This document shows, in pieces, positions 33,120 through 42,118 of a stretch of DNA of 64,000 bases. How positions within the stretch are numbered: the first letter of the stretch is position 1; each line of letters opens with the position of its first letter. The notes below the pieces were generated by a model. The model did not search any database. It worked only from the letters and a program-made list of their open reading frames with translations, and was not told the DNA's origin. Source of the stretch: an uncultured Ruminococcus sp. (lineage in GTDB: Bacteria > Bacillota > Clostridia > Oscillospirales > Ruminococcaceae); contig CADCFQ010000005.1 of NCBI GenBank assembly GCA_902800795.1, positions 36,499 through 100,498 of the forward strand, in the 5' to 3' direction. The position numbers and the translations under genes were made by a program.

Positions 33120-33317
33120 CTAGTATAACCCGAAAATGTCCTTGATAGCTCCGAACAGGTCGCCTATCTGGCGAACTATCATGAACATCACAACGATGAG
33201 CCCTGCAAGGGTGGTCATCATCGCCTGCTCGTCACGCTCGGCACGTTTGAGCAGCAGGTTCAGCACCGCCACGATGATGCCTATGGCCGCTATCTTGAAT
33301 ATGAGGTCTATCTCCAT
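33120..33317 (-). CDS. spoIIIAC: stage III sporulation protein AC
   Basis: 65-residue protein with two membrane helices joined by an ERDEQAM loop, the standard size and form of SpoIIIAC. It lies 13 bp after spoIIIAB. Confidence 0.93.
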   Translation of the reverse strand: MEIDLIFKIAAIGIIVAVLNLLLKRAERDEQAMMTTLAGLIVVMFMIVRQIGDLFGAIKDIFGLY

Positions 33318-33330
33318 TTTTTGTTTCCTT

Positions 33331-33819
33331 TCATATCAGCATTACCGCCGCAAAAGCCCCCGACAGGATGCCAAGAGCACGGCAGAGCTTTCTCTGGGAG
33401 CGGAAGGTCTTGTCCGTGCGCTCGAGCTCCGCTTTCAGATATGTATACAAAAGCTCTGCCCGGGTGCGCTCCTGTTCCATCTCGCTGGAGCCAAGCTGTG
33501 AGAAAAAATGTCTCAGCCTGTCCGCAGTGCCGCTTTCAAGGGGAAGTCGGGAGACTTCCGACAAGAGCCTTTGCTTGTCCGCCGCATCACAGATATCATA
33601 GTGCAGAAACCCGAGAGCGCTATAACGCTCTGTCGTCCGCAGGCTCTCCATTATGCTCTCTGTGGGAATATAGGCCCCAAGCATCACCGAGGTCTCCTTG
33701 ACAAGCTCCGTCAGGACACCTAAAAGCCTGTGGCGCTGTACAGGCTTTTCTCCCAGATACCACCCGGCGGCAGAGCCCGACAGGATGAGCAGAGCACAGC
33801 CTATGACTTTGAGCATCAT
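33331..33819 (-). CDS. spoIIIAB: stage III sporulation protein AB
   Basis: 162 residues with an N-terminal membrane anchor (LKVIGCALLILSGSAAGWY), a central helical domain related to the GspF/T2SSF cytoplasmic domain, and a C-terminal helix. It is the membrane partner of the SpoIIIAA ATPase. Its start overlaps the spoIIIAA stop by 4 nt. Confidence 0.92.
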   Translation of the reverse strand: MMLKVIGCALLILSGSAAGWYLGEKPVQRHRLLGVLTELVKETSVMLGAYIPTESIMESLRTTERYSALGFLHYDICDAADKQRLLSEVSRLPLESGTADRLRHFFSQLGSSEMEQERTRAELLYTYLKAELERTDKTFRSQRKLCRALGILSGAFAAVMLI

Positions 33820-34754
33820 CCCTCACCGCCTGTTATAGAATAGGACACCATTTTTCCGCACAGCGGCCCTGTCCCAAGCACCGCACAGGCACCGAAGGCT
33901 CCGGCCTTTATAAGCTTTTTTATGGTTTTCTTGCGCAAAGCTTCCTCATAGCTCCCGGCGTGGCAGGAAGCCGCTATACACACCCCCGACCCCAGCGCAT
34001 AGCCCAGGGCTTCAAGGTCTTTTCTGCTGCCTATCTCGTCGCAGACTATCACCTGGGGCGACATCACCCTCACCGCTGTCATTATTGCGGAGTATTTGTC
34101 ATAGGAGCTGAAAACATCGGTGTGAGGGCCCACATCGTTCTGTGGGTGGCCGCCGGAAGATGCGGCTATCTCGTTTCGCTCATCGATAAGTGACACCCGG
34201 TATCTCTCGGAGAGAAGCCTTGTCAGGTCACGAAGCACTGTGGTCTTTCCGCTGGAGGGCGGTCCCGCTATCAGAAGCCCCGTAAGGCCGTTTTGAAAGC
34301 ACCTTAAAAATATCTGCTCGGCACAGCCCTTTATCTCCCTGGCTATACGGATATTTACCGAGGATATGTCTCTGACATTGTCGGTGACATAGCCCCTCTC
34401 GGGAGATATCACAGCCTGTCCGCAAAAGCCTACCCTGCATCCGCCGGCAGCGGTAACATAGCCCTCGGCTATCTCACGGCGAAAGCTGTGGACAGATCCC
34501 CGAAGCGCCCGGCTGAAGGCTGTGTCTATGTCGTCGTCCCGAAGCTCTGCGCCGTCTGTGACACAAAGGGAGAGCCTGCCGTCGGGACAGACGAAGTATT
34601 CCCTGCCGTAGGCGCTGACACTGAGCCTTCCCCCACGGCGAAGCCTTATCTCGTTTATGTCAGGTTTTTCCGTCTCCGACACAGAGCGCAGAAGCGCCTG
34701 AACTCTCGGCGAAAGTATCTCAGCTGCCTGAATGAGCCTGCTTGTCTGTTTCAT
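33816..34754 (-). CDS. spoIIIAA: stage III sporulation protein AA, secretion-type ATPase
   Basis: GspE/VirB11-like ATPase energising the SpoIIIA apparatus; it hydrolyses ATP in the mother cell. Walker A is GPPSSGKTTVLRDL, Walker B region VIVCDEIGSRKDLEAL. The frame opens at 34859, but the ATG at 34754 (MKQTSRLIQ) has GGGGGA seven nt upstream and gives ~312 residues, the family's size. First gene of the operon. A sigma-E type promoter is expected between 34755 and 34937, but I could not define one by eye. Confidence 0.93.
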   Translation of the reverse strand: MKQTSRLIQAAEILSPRVQALLRSVSETEKPDINEIRLRRGGRLSVSAYGREYFVCPDGRLSLCVTDGAELRDDDIDTAFSRALRGSVHSFRREIAEGYVTAAGGCRVGFCGQAVISPERGYVTDNVRDISSVNIRIAREIKGCAEQIFLRCFQNGLTGLLIAGPPSSGKTTVLRDLTRLLSERYRVSLIDERNEIAASSGGHPQNDVGPHTDVFSSYDKYSAIMTAVRVMSPQVIVCDEIGSRKDLEALGYALGSGVCIAASCHAGSYEEALRKKTIKKLIKAGAFGACAVLGTGPLCGKMVSYSITGGEG

Positions 34755-34853
34755 GATCTCATCCCCCGTTTTTTTCTTCTGAATAATCCTATGCAGATGC
34801 TCCCGCCGATATTCCAAAGCCTTGAAAAACGGCATTATAATAAATATTTGCAC

Positions 34854-34882
34854 TTGCAATTATATGCGGTTTGTGGTATAAT
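34854..34882 (+). promoter_or_regulatory. promoter of the MoxR-DUF58-transglutaminase operon
   Basis: TTGCAA (34854-34859), 17 bp, TATAAT (34877-34882) with a TGTGG extension before the -10. Confidence 0.8.
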
Positions 34883-34937
34883 AAATGCTGTAGTGTTTAT
34901 CACTCTTGGAACAACAAAGTATAAGGAGACAGATGTT

Positions 34938-35906
34938 ATGAACAGTCAGCTTTCTCAGGAACAGCTAAAGGTGCTTTCACTGACCAAAAGCGTTATAGGC
35001 GAGGTCAAAAAAGTCATTATCGGTAAGGATGAGATAATAATAAAAGTGCTTCTGTCGATACTGGCAGGAGGTCACGTCCTCATCGAGGATATCCCCGGCG
35101 TGGGAAAGACCACCCTTGCGGTGGCGCTCTCAAAAGCGCTCTCGCTTGAATACAAGCGCTTGCAGTTTACCCCCGACGTTCTGCCTACGGACGTTACGGG
35201 CTTTACTATCCTCAACAAGAGCACCGGCAAATTTGAATACAAGCAGGGTGCTGCCCTGACTAACCTCTTCCTGGCCGATGAGATAAACAGAACGTCCTCG
35301 AAGACACAGTCGGCTCTGCTGGAGATAATGGAAGAGGGCAAGGTCACCGTTGACGGCGTGACCCACAAGGCGCCAGACCCCTATATAGTTATAGCGACTC
35401 AGAACCCCATAGGCTCTATCGGAACACAGATGCTTCCCGAGTCACAGATGGACAGATTTATAGTAAGGCTAACTATGGGCTACCCCAGCCTTGAAAACGA
35501 GATATCCGTGCTCAAAGCAAAGCAGAACCTTGTGCCCGTTGACAATGTGAGGGCTGTGGTTTCGGCACAGGATATCATAGCTGCAAGGAAGGAAGTGGAC
35601 AGCGTTTATGTGTCCGACCAGATCTTCCGCTATATAGCTATGCTGTCTGATGCTACCAGAAACAACGAGTATATAAAGCTCGGTCTTTCGCCGAGAGGAA
35701 CTATCGCTGTGCTCAGGATGACCAAGGCAACGGCGCTTCTGAGAGGCCGTGACTATGTTATCCCGGACGATGTGCTCTACTGTCTTGACGACGTTGTTCT
35801 GCACAGGATAATTTTAAATTCCAAAGCCAAGATAAACGGCCTTACAGGCTCCCAGATACTCAGGAGCATAACACAGTCGATACAGGTGCCGAGGATAAGT
35901 AAGTAA
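34938..35906 (+). CDS. MoxR family AAA+ ATPase
   Basis: Chaperone-type AAA+ ATPase, 322 residues. Walker A is GVGKTTLA, Walker B LFLADEINR, sensor-type IATQNPI follows, and the AAA lid with SPRGTIAVLRMTKATALLRGRDYV closes the protein. The start ATG at 34938 has AAGGAG nine nt upstream; the longer frame to 34488 is antisense to spoIIIAA. MoxR proteins next to DUF58 and transglutaminase genes are thought to assemble or activate partner complexes at the membrane. The substrate is not evident. Confidence 0.93.
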   Translation: MNSQLSQEQLKVLSLTKSVIGEVKKVIIGKDEIIIKVLLSILAGGHVLIEDIPGVGKTTLAVALSKALSLEYKRLQFTPDVLPTDVTGFTILNKSTGKFEYKQGAALTNLFLADEINRTSSKTQSALLEIMEEGKVTVDGVTHKAPDPYIVIATQNPIGSIGTQMLPESQMDRFIVRLTMGYPSLENEISVLKAKQNLVPVDNVRAVVSAQDIIAARKEVDSVYVSDQIFRYIAMLSDATRNNEYIKLGLSPRGTIAVLRMTKATALLRGRDYVIPDDVLYCLDDVVLHRIILNSKAKINGLTGSQILRSITQSIQVPRISK

Positions 35907-35917
35907 GGAGATAGCCG

Positions 35918-37108
35918 ATGCTGGTATTTTATTTGGTCCTGCTGTCGGTCAGCTTCCTGTTCTACATCCTTTATCAGGGTGTTTTCTCGTTTTACCTGTT
36001 CGCCTTTATGGCGGTGATGCCGCTGATACTTTTCATAATGACTAAGATCGTTTCAAAAAAAGTCAGCGTGACCTTTGCCAAAGCTCAGGAGAGCTGCATC
36101 AAAGGCTCTCGGATACCCATAACGCTTCGGTGCGAGAACAACAGCCGCATACCTGTGCCCAACCTTATCATCGAGGTGCAGTATTTCAACACCATAGACA
36201 AGCAGACCGACAAGCTGAAGATAAGCACGCCGCTTTTTCCGAGGGATGTGCAGTATCTTACCCTGCGTCTGTCCAGCGAGCACTACGGAACGGTGAAGAT
36301 AAAGCTCCGACGTGCACGGGTCTGCGATATGTTCAGGCTTTTCAAGATGAAGATAAAGCCCCGTGACAAGGGGCTCTGCACAGAGACCGCTTTCACGGTG
36401 ATACCCGGTGTTATACCCCTTGAGAACCCGATAGCCAACTATAACGATATGGGTCTTGAGACCGATGAGTTTTCAAAGGACCACAAGGGCGATGACCCCT
36501 CGGAGATATTCGACATACACGAATATCAGGAGGGAGACAAGATAAACCGCATACACTGGAAGCTTTCGGCAAAGCAGAACACCACTATGGTGAAGGACTA
36601 TTCCCTGCCCCTGGCAAGCTCTATTATCCTTATTATAGATATGGATATCGACAGGACCCAGACCGGACACATGAAGCTTTATGACACGGCTGTGGAAGCT
36701 GTGAGCGCTGTGTCGCTGTATCTTGCGGAAAACAAAATGGCTCACAAGCTCATATGGTTCGACACTATAAGAAATGAAAATATGGCTGTGGCTATAAAGA
36801 ACGAGGACGAATCGAGAGTAGCACTCAATATGCTGCTGCGCTCGGGTCTCCACGGAAGCGACAGGCCTGCGATAAACAACTATATGAATACTGTTGACCG
36901 TTTCAAGTGCGGTCATTTGCTTTATTTTTCGGCCAGGTATGACGACGGCCTGACCTCCGTTATGAACGATGCCGACCTTGCTTTCAGATACACCTATATG
37001 CTCATCGACCCGGAGAAGGTAAAGAAAGAGATATATGACGACTTTGCCGATGTTGTCGATGTCGTTTCCGGCGCTGCGGCCGAGAGCATAAAGGATATTT
37101 GCCTCTGA
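35918..37108 (+). CDS. DUF58 domain membrane protein
   Basis: 396 residues: two N-terminal membrane helices (about 5-45), a beta-rich region, and the DUF58 signature HEYQEGDKINRIHWKLSAK in a von Willebrand A-like fold. It follows the MoxR gene after 11 bp with AAGGAG upstream. DUF58 proteins are regular partners of MoxR ATPases; no enzymatic function is established. Confidence 0.9.
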   Translation: MLVFYLVLLSVSFLFYILYQGVFSFYLFAFMAVMPLILFIMTKIVSKKVSVTFAKAQESCIKGSRIPITLRCENNSRIPVPNLIIEVQYFNTIDKQTDKLKISTPLFPRDVQYLTLRLSSEHYGTVKIKLRRARVCDMFRLFKMKIKPRDKGLCTETAFTVIPGVIPLENPIANYNDMGLETDEFSKDHKGDDPSEIFDIHEYQEGDKINRIHWKLSAKQNTTMVKDYSLPLASSIILIIDMDIDRTQTGHMKLYDTAVEAVSAVSLYLAENKMAHKLIWFDTIRNENMAVAIKNEDESRVALNMLLRSGLHGSDRPAINNYMNTVDRFKCGHLLYFSARYDDGLTSVMNDADLAFRYTYMLIDPEKVKKEIYDDFADVVDVVSGAAAESIKDICL

Positions 37109-37127
37109 CAGCATGAAGGGTGACAAA

Positions 37128-39878
37128 ATGAAAAAGATAAAGAAAAAACAAAGAAATGATGGGTTCTGCTCGAAGAGCGGCATCTTTGTCGAGGGCGATA
37201 TACGCCTTGACTGCCGCAAGGATCACGACCCGAAATATTTCTATCCGATAAGACTGATACTGGCCTTTGCCGCCACTTTCTGCACCGCTGTTATTGCGGC
37301 TTCGTTCATAAAGAGCGAGGTATCACCTCTGGTGATGTTTTTCCACAGCGCAATGCTCACCTTTGCTTTCGGGCTGCTGGCTGCAAAGCCGCTGGTGATG
37401 AAGATAGTATCGGCGGTCTATCTGGTCTTTCACGCAATATCCCTGACCACAAGCATCACGGATATCAAAAACGGCTTTTATGTCGTCGCCAATGAGTATC
37501 TTACCAATGTCAAGCAGACAAGCTCCGACATTGCGGATATGGCCGACAAGATAGCCCGCTCCAACCACGCATACTATGCCACGGAGTTCATGGTGCTGCT
37601 CATAACGGTGGTCGCTTTGATCTGTGTGGCAGCCTGCGTTTATAAGCTGGACTTCCCCATACTGTTCGTCGCCACCTTCCCGATACTGGAGCTCGGCATC
37701 TACTTTGGTATAGAGCCGAACACAGCCGCTACCCTGGTGCTGGTGATAGTGTGGATAATGATATTATGTCTTCACATCATAAACCACAACACAAACAGGG
37801 CAGGGCGAAAAAACACCTTCGCTATCCACGAGAGACGAAAGACCTTCTATTTCACATCCCCCAGCGCAAAGGCTTCGTTCTATGCTGTTTACATCCGCTT
37901 TATAGCGGTGATCTGTGCGGTGGTCTTCTCCTGCGCTATCGTGTTCTCGGCGGTGACAGGGTTTATAAGGCCCAAAAAGTTTGACGAATACCGCTATAAG
38001 ATCTCTCACTTCGTTTCAGAATTTACGACCTATGACCTTGCGAATATGTTCGAGAATCTGCGAAACGGCGACAGCCTGCTGGCTGTAAAGACCGTGGGCG
38101 GAACCAACGGCGGTCTGCTCGGCAGGAGCGACAGCATACGCTTCAACGGCTCCACTTCACTGAGGCTCGACACCTATCCTTTCCCGAAGCCCCTTTATCT
38201 CAGAGGCTATGTGGCAGGCATCTATCAGGACAACTCCTGGGTGGTGCCCGAAACCACAATGAAGGACGTGACCTTTGACGACCTGTTCGGCAGCTACGAT
38301 ATCTGGTCCCAGGACATAGGCTTTATCTCCTCGTTCAATGTTATGAACGAAGGCAGTGCTCTGCCCTCGGAGATGACCGTAAGGGCGCTGGGCGCCAGCA
38401 AAAAGTTTGTCTACGCTCCCTACTCCACCTATTTCAGCGAGTCGAGCGACAGCAGCAAAAAGAAGTTCATACCTTCTCTGGACTCCTATATCAAGCCCAG
38501 CTCGGATGAGTACACCATCGTTTACAGCGACATAAACGAATATATCACAGATATCTCCCAGATAGACCTGGATGAAGAAGAGCTTGATCTGAAGAGAGAG
38601 CAGATACTCACTCCCGAGATACAGGATGCCATCGATGAGTATGAGACCTATGTCTACGACACCTACATCGAGCCACTGACCAGCGACAAGCTGGATGAGG
38701 CCTATGAGGAGATAGTCGCAAGATACCTCAACAGCGATATCCAGTCCTGGACGCTTTCGGATGTGATAACTGCGATAACACGTTATTTCAACGACCCGAC
38801 AGTGGGCTTTGAATATGATCTTAAACCCGGAAAGACCCCGGAGGACACAGAATTTCTGGATGACTTCCTGACAAAGAAAAAAGGCTACTGCTCATATTTT
38901 GCAACGGCAGGAGCGCAGCTTCTGAGAAAGTTCGGCTATGCCACAAGGTACGCCGAGGGCTTTATGGTGCTGCCCAGCCAGCTTGACCCGGAGGCCGACC
39001 CCAATGAGCCCCAGCGCATAAACGTTGCCGACAAGTGCGCTCACGCATGGACGGAAGTCTATGTCAACGGCCTTGGCTGGTATCCCGTGGAGTTCACTCC
39101 CGGATATGAGAACGACAACCCGAACCTCTCCGACAGGGACAAGCACCAGGACAAGAAGGATGACTCCAGCTCCTCAAAGGCAGAGCCCGAAAGCTCGTCA
39201 GCAGCTGATAGTAAGGACTCCTCGTCCTCGAAGGCCGACTCATCAAGCTCCGGCGCTTCAAAGCCTGACACCAGCTCCTCGAAGGCAGGTGCAAACTCAT
39301 CAAAGGCGTCCTCCTCAAAGGCAGCCAATAATCCCGGACAGGGCGGCACCGGCAGCAGTTCCCTGGGCTCCGCAGACCACGCAGGCTACACAGACAGCAG
39401 CGGACCTGTGAACGCCGAAAAGGGCGGAATGTCCTCCGGCACAAAGAAGCTGCTCCTGTCGGTATTTGTTATCGCTTTCATTATCGGGGTGCTGTTCCTC
39501 AACAGGATGATAAAGCTTCGTGAGATGGAGCGCCTGACCACCAAGGGCAGCGCATCTGACAGAGCGATGAACATTTACAGATATATGCTCAAATACCTGT
39601 CGCTGACAGGGCTTTACACGCCGAAGAACGTGTCCGATATGCAGGCGCTTACAGATATGCTGGATAAGCTTCCCGATTTCAGGCTCATTATCCTGACGGA
39701 GCGCATAACCTTCATCTCGGAGCTTGCGGTCAAGGCTCACCTCAGCGGCGACGGCGTTACTAAGGAAGAAGCTGACAAAGCTCTGGATATGCTCCACAGC
39801 ATAAGGCGTGAGCACATCCTTGACAAGCTTTCCTTCGTCGGAAGGCTGGCAGCAAGATTCATTTACGGACTGTATTAA
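37128..39878 (+). CDS. membrane transglutaminase-like protein (TgpA/YebA type)
   Basis: About 916 residues: a basic cytoplasmic start, five or six membrane helices (about 30-280), a large extracytoplasmic part, a transglutaminase-like domain with Cys in KKGYCSYFATA, His in CAHAWTEVYV and the following GWYPVEFTP, a Ser/Lys-rich linker of ~90 residues, a final membrane helix and a helical cytoplasmic tail. Family proteins act on envelope proteins or peptidoglycan cross-links. The start at 37128 is favoured by AAGGGTG upstream; the frame also offers 37113. Third gene of the MoxR-DUF58 operon. Confidence 0.9.
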   Translation: MKKIKKKQRNDGFCSKSGIFVEGDIRLDCRKDHDPKYFYPIRLILAFAATFCTAVIAASFIKSEVSPLVMFFHSAMLTFAFGLLAAKPLVMKIVSAVYLVFHAISLTTSITDIKNGFYVVANEYLTNVKQTSSDIADMADKIARSNHAYYATEFMVLLITVVALICVAACVYKLDFPILFVATFPILELGIYFGIEPNTAATLVLVIVWIMILCLHIINHNTNRAGRKNTFAIHERRKTFYFTSPSAKASFYAVYIRFIAVICAVVFSCAIVFSAVTGFIRPKKFDEYRYKISHFVSEFTTYDLANMFENLRNGDSLLAVKTVGGTNGGLLGRSDSIRFNGSTSLRLDTYPFPKPLYLRGYVAGIYQDNSWVVPETTMKDVTFDDLFGSYDIWSQDIGFISSFNVMNEGSALPSEMTVRALGASKKFVYAPYSTYFSESSDSSKKKFIPSLDSYIKPSSDEYTIVYSDINEYITDISQIDLDEEELDLKREQILTPEIQDAIDEYETYVYDTYIEPLTSDKLDEAYEEIVARYLNSDIQSWTLSDVITAITRYFNDPTVGFEYDLKPGKTPEDTEFLDDFLTKKKGYCSYFATAGAQLLRKFGYATRYAEGFMVLPSQLDPEADPNEPQRINVADKCAHAWTEVYVNGLGWYPVEFTPGYENDNPNLSDRDKHQDKKDDSSSSKAEPESSSAADSKDSSSSKADSSSSGASKPDTSSSKAGANSSKASSSKAANNPGQGGTGSSSLGSADHAGYTDSSGPVNAEKGGMSSGTKKLLLSVFVIAFIIGVLFLNRMIKLREMERLTTKGSASDRAMNIYRYMLKYLSLTGLYTPKNVSDMQALTDMLDKLPDFRLIILTERITFISELAVKAHLSGDGVTKEEADKALDMLHSIRREHILDKLSFVGRLAARFIYGLY

Positions 39879-39919
39879 CGACAAACATCCCCCGGCGCTG
39901 CCGGGGGATGTTTGTCGTT
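39877..39919. terminator. bidirectional terminator
   Basis: A perfect stem of about 20 bp (39877-39896 with 39900-39919, loop GCT) ending in TTTTATT. It lies between the convergent transglutaminase and metallophosphoesterase genes. Confidence 0.9.
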
Positions 39920-41023
39920 TTATTCCTGCTCTATGTCTATCACCACATATTCAGACTTTGTGCCGGTCTTGAATTTCAGCTCCCAGTCTGATATGCCGGA
40001 GGTGACAAGAAAGTCCGTGCCGTTTCTCCGCTCATAGCCGTAGGTGCGGTCGTTGACGCTCATAAACAGCCCGAAGTGTGTCATTGGGAAAAGCTGTCCG
40101 CCGTGGGTGTGGCCGGAGACCACAAGGTCAGCCTTTGTCTTGCTTTCGGCATCATAGTCACCGGGCTGGTGATCCATAACGATGATGTACTTGTCATCGT
40201 CAACGCCCTCAAGGAGCTTGTCTATGGGCTTTCTGTCGTCATAGCTCTTGTCGGCTCTGCCGGCGATGCAGAAGCGGTCATCGATCATCTCATACTCGTC
40301 CTCCAGAATGTGAACGCCGTTTTTCTCAAGATTGTCCCCAAGCTCCTGAGCCGAAAAGCCACGCTGGCTGCCGTAGTAGCCCTTGTCGTGGTTACCGAAG
40401 CAGTAGTAGACGCCGTATTTTGTATCCAGCTTCCCAAGGGCCTCGCAGGCTTTTATCATATCGTCCCGTGTCGTTCCGTCGTCAACAAAGTCTCCTGCGA
40501 TAAGAACGATATCCGGGTGCTCGTTGTTTATGTCCTCCATGTGCTCAGCAAAGCCGTCACTGCTCCAGGTCGCACCGATATGGGAGTCAGCAAACAGCAC
40601 AGCGTGGATACTGCCGGCGGGCTTATCTGTTTTAAGGTCATAGTGCGTGACCCAGACATTGACACAGAGATAATATCCTACCGAAAGGTAGAGCGCACAG
40701 GAAGCAATAGCCAGCCAGCCCTGTAGGTTTATCTTCGGGCTCCTGCCGCTTATGCGTTTGACGATCCGCAGTATCAGCCCGTAGATCAGCCAGAATAATA
40801 TAAGGTGCAAAAAGATTATGATAGCGTTCACAGCGGAAAAGATAAGGCCAAAGAGGACAAATCCGACCGCTATTATCCCGAAGGAGATGAGCCGCCGCAG
40901 CCACGACTTGCCCTTTGAGGCCTTCTCCACAAGGGAGAACTTTCCTACCGCACTTATCATATAGAATATCCCGGCTCCGACAGCGCCGAGCACAAGGACC
41001 AGTATCGCTAACCACATTCCCAC
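39920..41023 (-). CDS. membrane-anchored metallophosphoesterase
   Basis: 367 residues with three or four N-terminal membrane helices and a calcineurin-like phosphoesterase domain. The metal-binding motifs are LFADSHIG, IAGDFVDD, CFGNHDKG, MDHQPGD and VSGHTHGGQLFP, the YkuE-like type that may act on lipid A-like or other phospholipids. The start is a GTG with GAGGTG five nt upstream; an ATG lies two codons inside. Monocistronic, ending at a shared terminator. Confidence 0.88.
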   Translation of the reverse strand: MGMWLAILVLVLGAVGAGIFYMISAVGKFSLVEKASKGKSWLRRLISFGIIAVGFVLFGLIFSAVNAIIIFLHLILFWLIYGLILRIVKRISGRSPKINLQGWLAIASCALYLSVGYYLCVNVWVTHYDLKTDKPAGSIHAVLFADSHIGATWSSDGFAEHMEDINNEHPDIVLIAGDFVDDGTTRDDMIKACEALGKLDTKYGVYYCFGNHDKGYYGSQRGFSAQELGDNLEKNGVHILEDEYEMIDDRFCIAGRADKSYDDRKPIDKLLEGVDDDKYIIVMDHQPGDYDAESKTKADLVVSGHTHGGQLFPMTHFGLFMSVNDRTYGYERRNGTDFLVTSGISDWELKFKTGTKSEYVVIDIEQE

Positions 41024-41163
41024 AATATCACCTCACCCCAGCGGGATCTTGTTTTCATACATTATAGCATCTATCAGGCCCTGATGTGTGAATTTACGGT
41101 AAATTATACATTTTTATACGCTCTGGACCCCACCGTATGCGGCGGGGGGGCAATTGAACTTAT

Positions 41164-41197
41164 AACAAAAAAGAGACCGCCCGAAGGCAGTCTCTTT
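41164..41197 (-). terminator. terminator of the sugar ABC operon
   Basis: Stem AAAGAGAC-CGCC (from 41170) with GGC-A-GTCTCTTT (to 41197) around a CGAA loop, followed by a T-run on the minus strand. Confidence 0.75.
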
Positions 41198-41213
41198 GAT
41201 ATGCATATTGGAA

Positions 41214-42113
41214 TTAACCCTTTACGCTTCCCAGAGCAACACCACGGATGATGAACTTGGAAAGGATGAGGTATACGATAACAACAGGTGCGATAGCTAT
41301 GAGTATGTACATATAGAACAGACCCATATCTGTCTCCTGAGGACCTGCGTTACGCATTGCCGAAAGAACGAGAGGAACCGTGTAGTGGCTCTTCTTCTCG
41401 ATGATAAGTCTCGGCATAAAGTAGTTGTTCCAGTTAGCAACGAATGTAAAGATCAGCTGTACCGCATACGCAGGCTTGAGGATAGGAGTGATGATCCTGT
41501 TGAAGGTCATGAACTCTCCGCAGCCGTCTATACGGGACGCCTCAACGATCTCAAGCGGAAGTGCAGATTTCAGATACTGCTTCATAAAGTAATATGTAGC
41601 AGGAGCAGCTGCAGCAGGAATGATAAGGGGGATGTAGTTGATTATTGCAGAATCAGAACCTGTCATTCCCCAAGCCTTGACCATTCTGTAGAAACCGATA
41701 GCAGAAGACTGTGTCGGAACCATCATAACGATCAGGATGAACATATCAGCTACCTTTTTGAGCTTGAAATCGAATACGTGTATAGCATAAGCTGTAAGAG
41801 CAGATACATATACACAAAGGAAAGATGCGAATGCTGAGATTATCAGCGAGTTTTTAAGAGCGTTGAAAACATTACCAAAGGATACTGAGGTAGTGCTGTT
41901 GAACAGCTTCTTAAAGTTATTCCAAAGCAGTCCGCCCGGATAAAGCTGGAGACCGGTCTGCTTCTTTTCTCTTGTAGCATTGATTATCAGAAGGTAAAAC
42001 GGGAACAGCGAAAGTACCACGAGTACTACGAGCACTGTGTAAGCGATAATTCTTCTGACAAGTATATTGGTCGAGCTGGCCTGTGAGCCAACAACATCAG
42101 TTTTTACTGCCAT
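41214..42113 (-). CDS. carbohydrate ABC transporter permease (MalG type)
   Basis: 299 residues with six membrane helices and the EAA loop EASRIDGCGEFMTFNRIITPILKPA, which contacts the ATPase. Second permease of a CUT1 sugar importer, 5 bp after the first. No ATP-binding subunit is encoded nearby; a shared MsmX-like ATPase elsewhere is expected. Confidence 0.93.
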   Translation of the reverse strand: MAVKTDVVGSQASSTNILVRRIIAYTVLVVLVVLSLFPFYLLIINATREKKQTGLQLYPGGLLWNNFKKLFNSTTSVSFGNVFNALKNSLIISAFASFLCVYVSALTAYAIHVFDFKLKKVADMFILIVMMVPTQSSAIGFYRMVKAWGMTGSDSAIINYIPLIIPAAAAPATYYFMKQYLKSALPLEIVEASRIDGCGEFMTFNRIITPILKPAYAVQLIFTFVANWNNYFMPRLIIEKKSHYTVPLVLSAMRNAGPQETDMGLFYMYILIAIAPVVIVYLILSKFIIRGVALGSVKG

Positions 42114-42118
42114 TCAAA

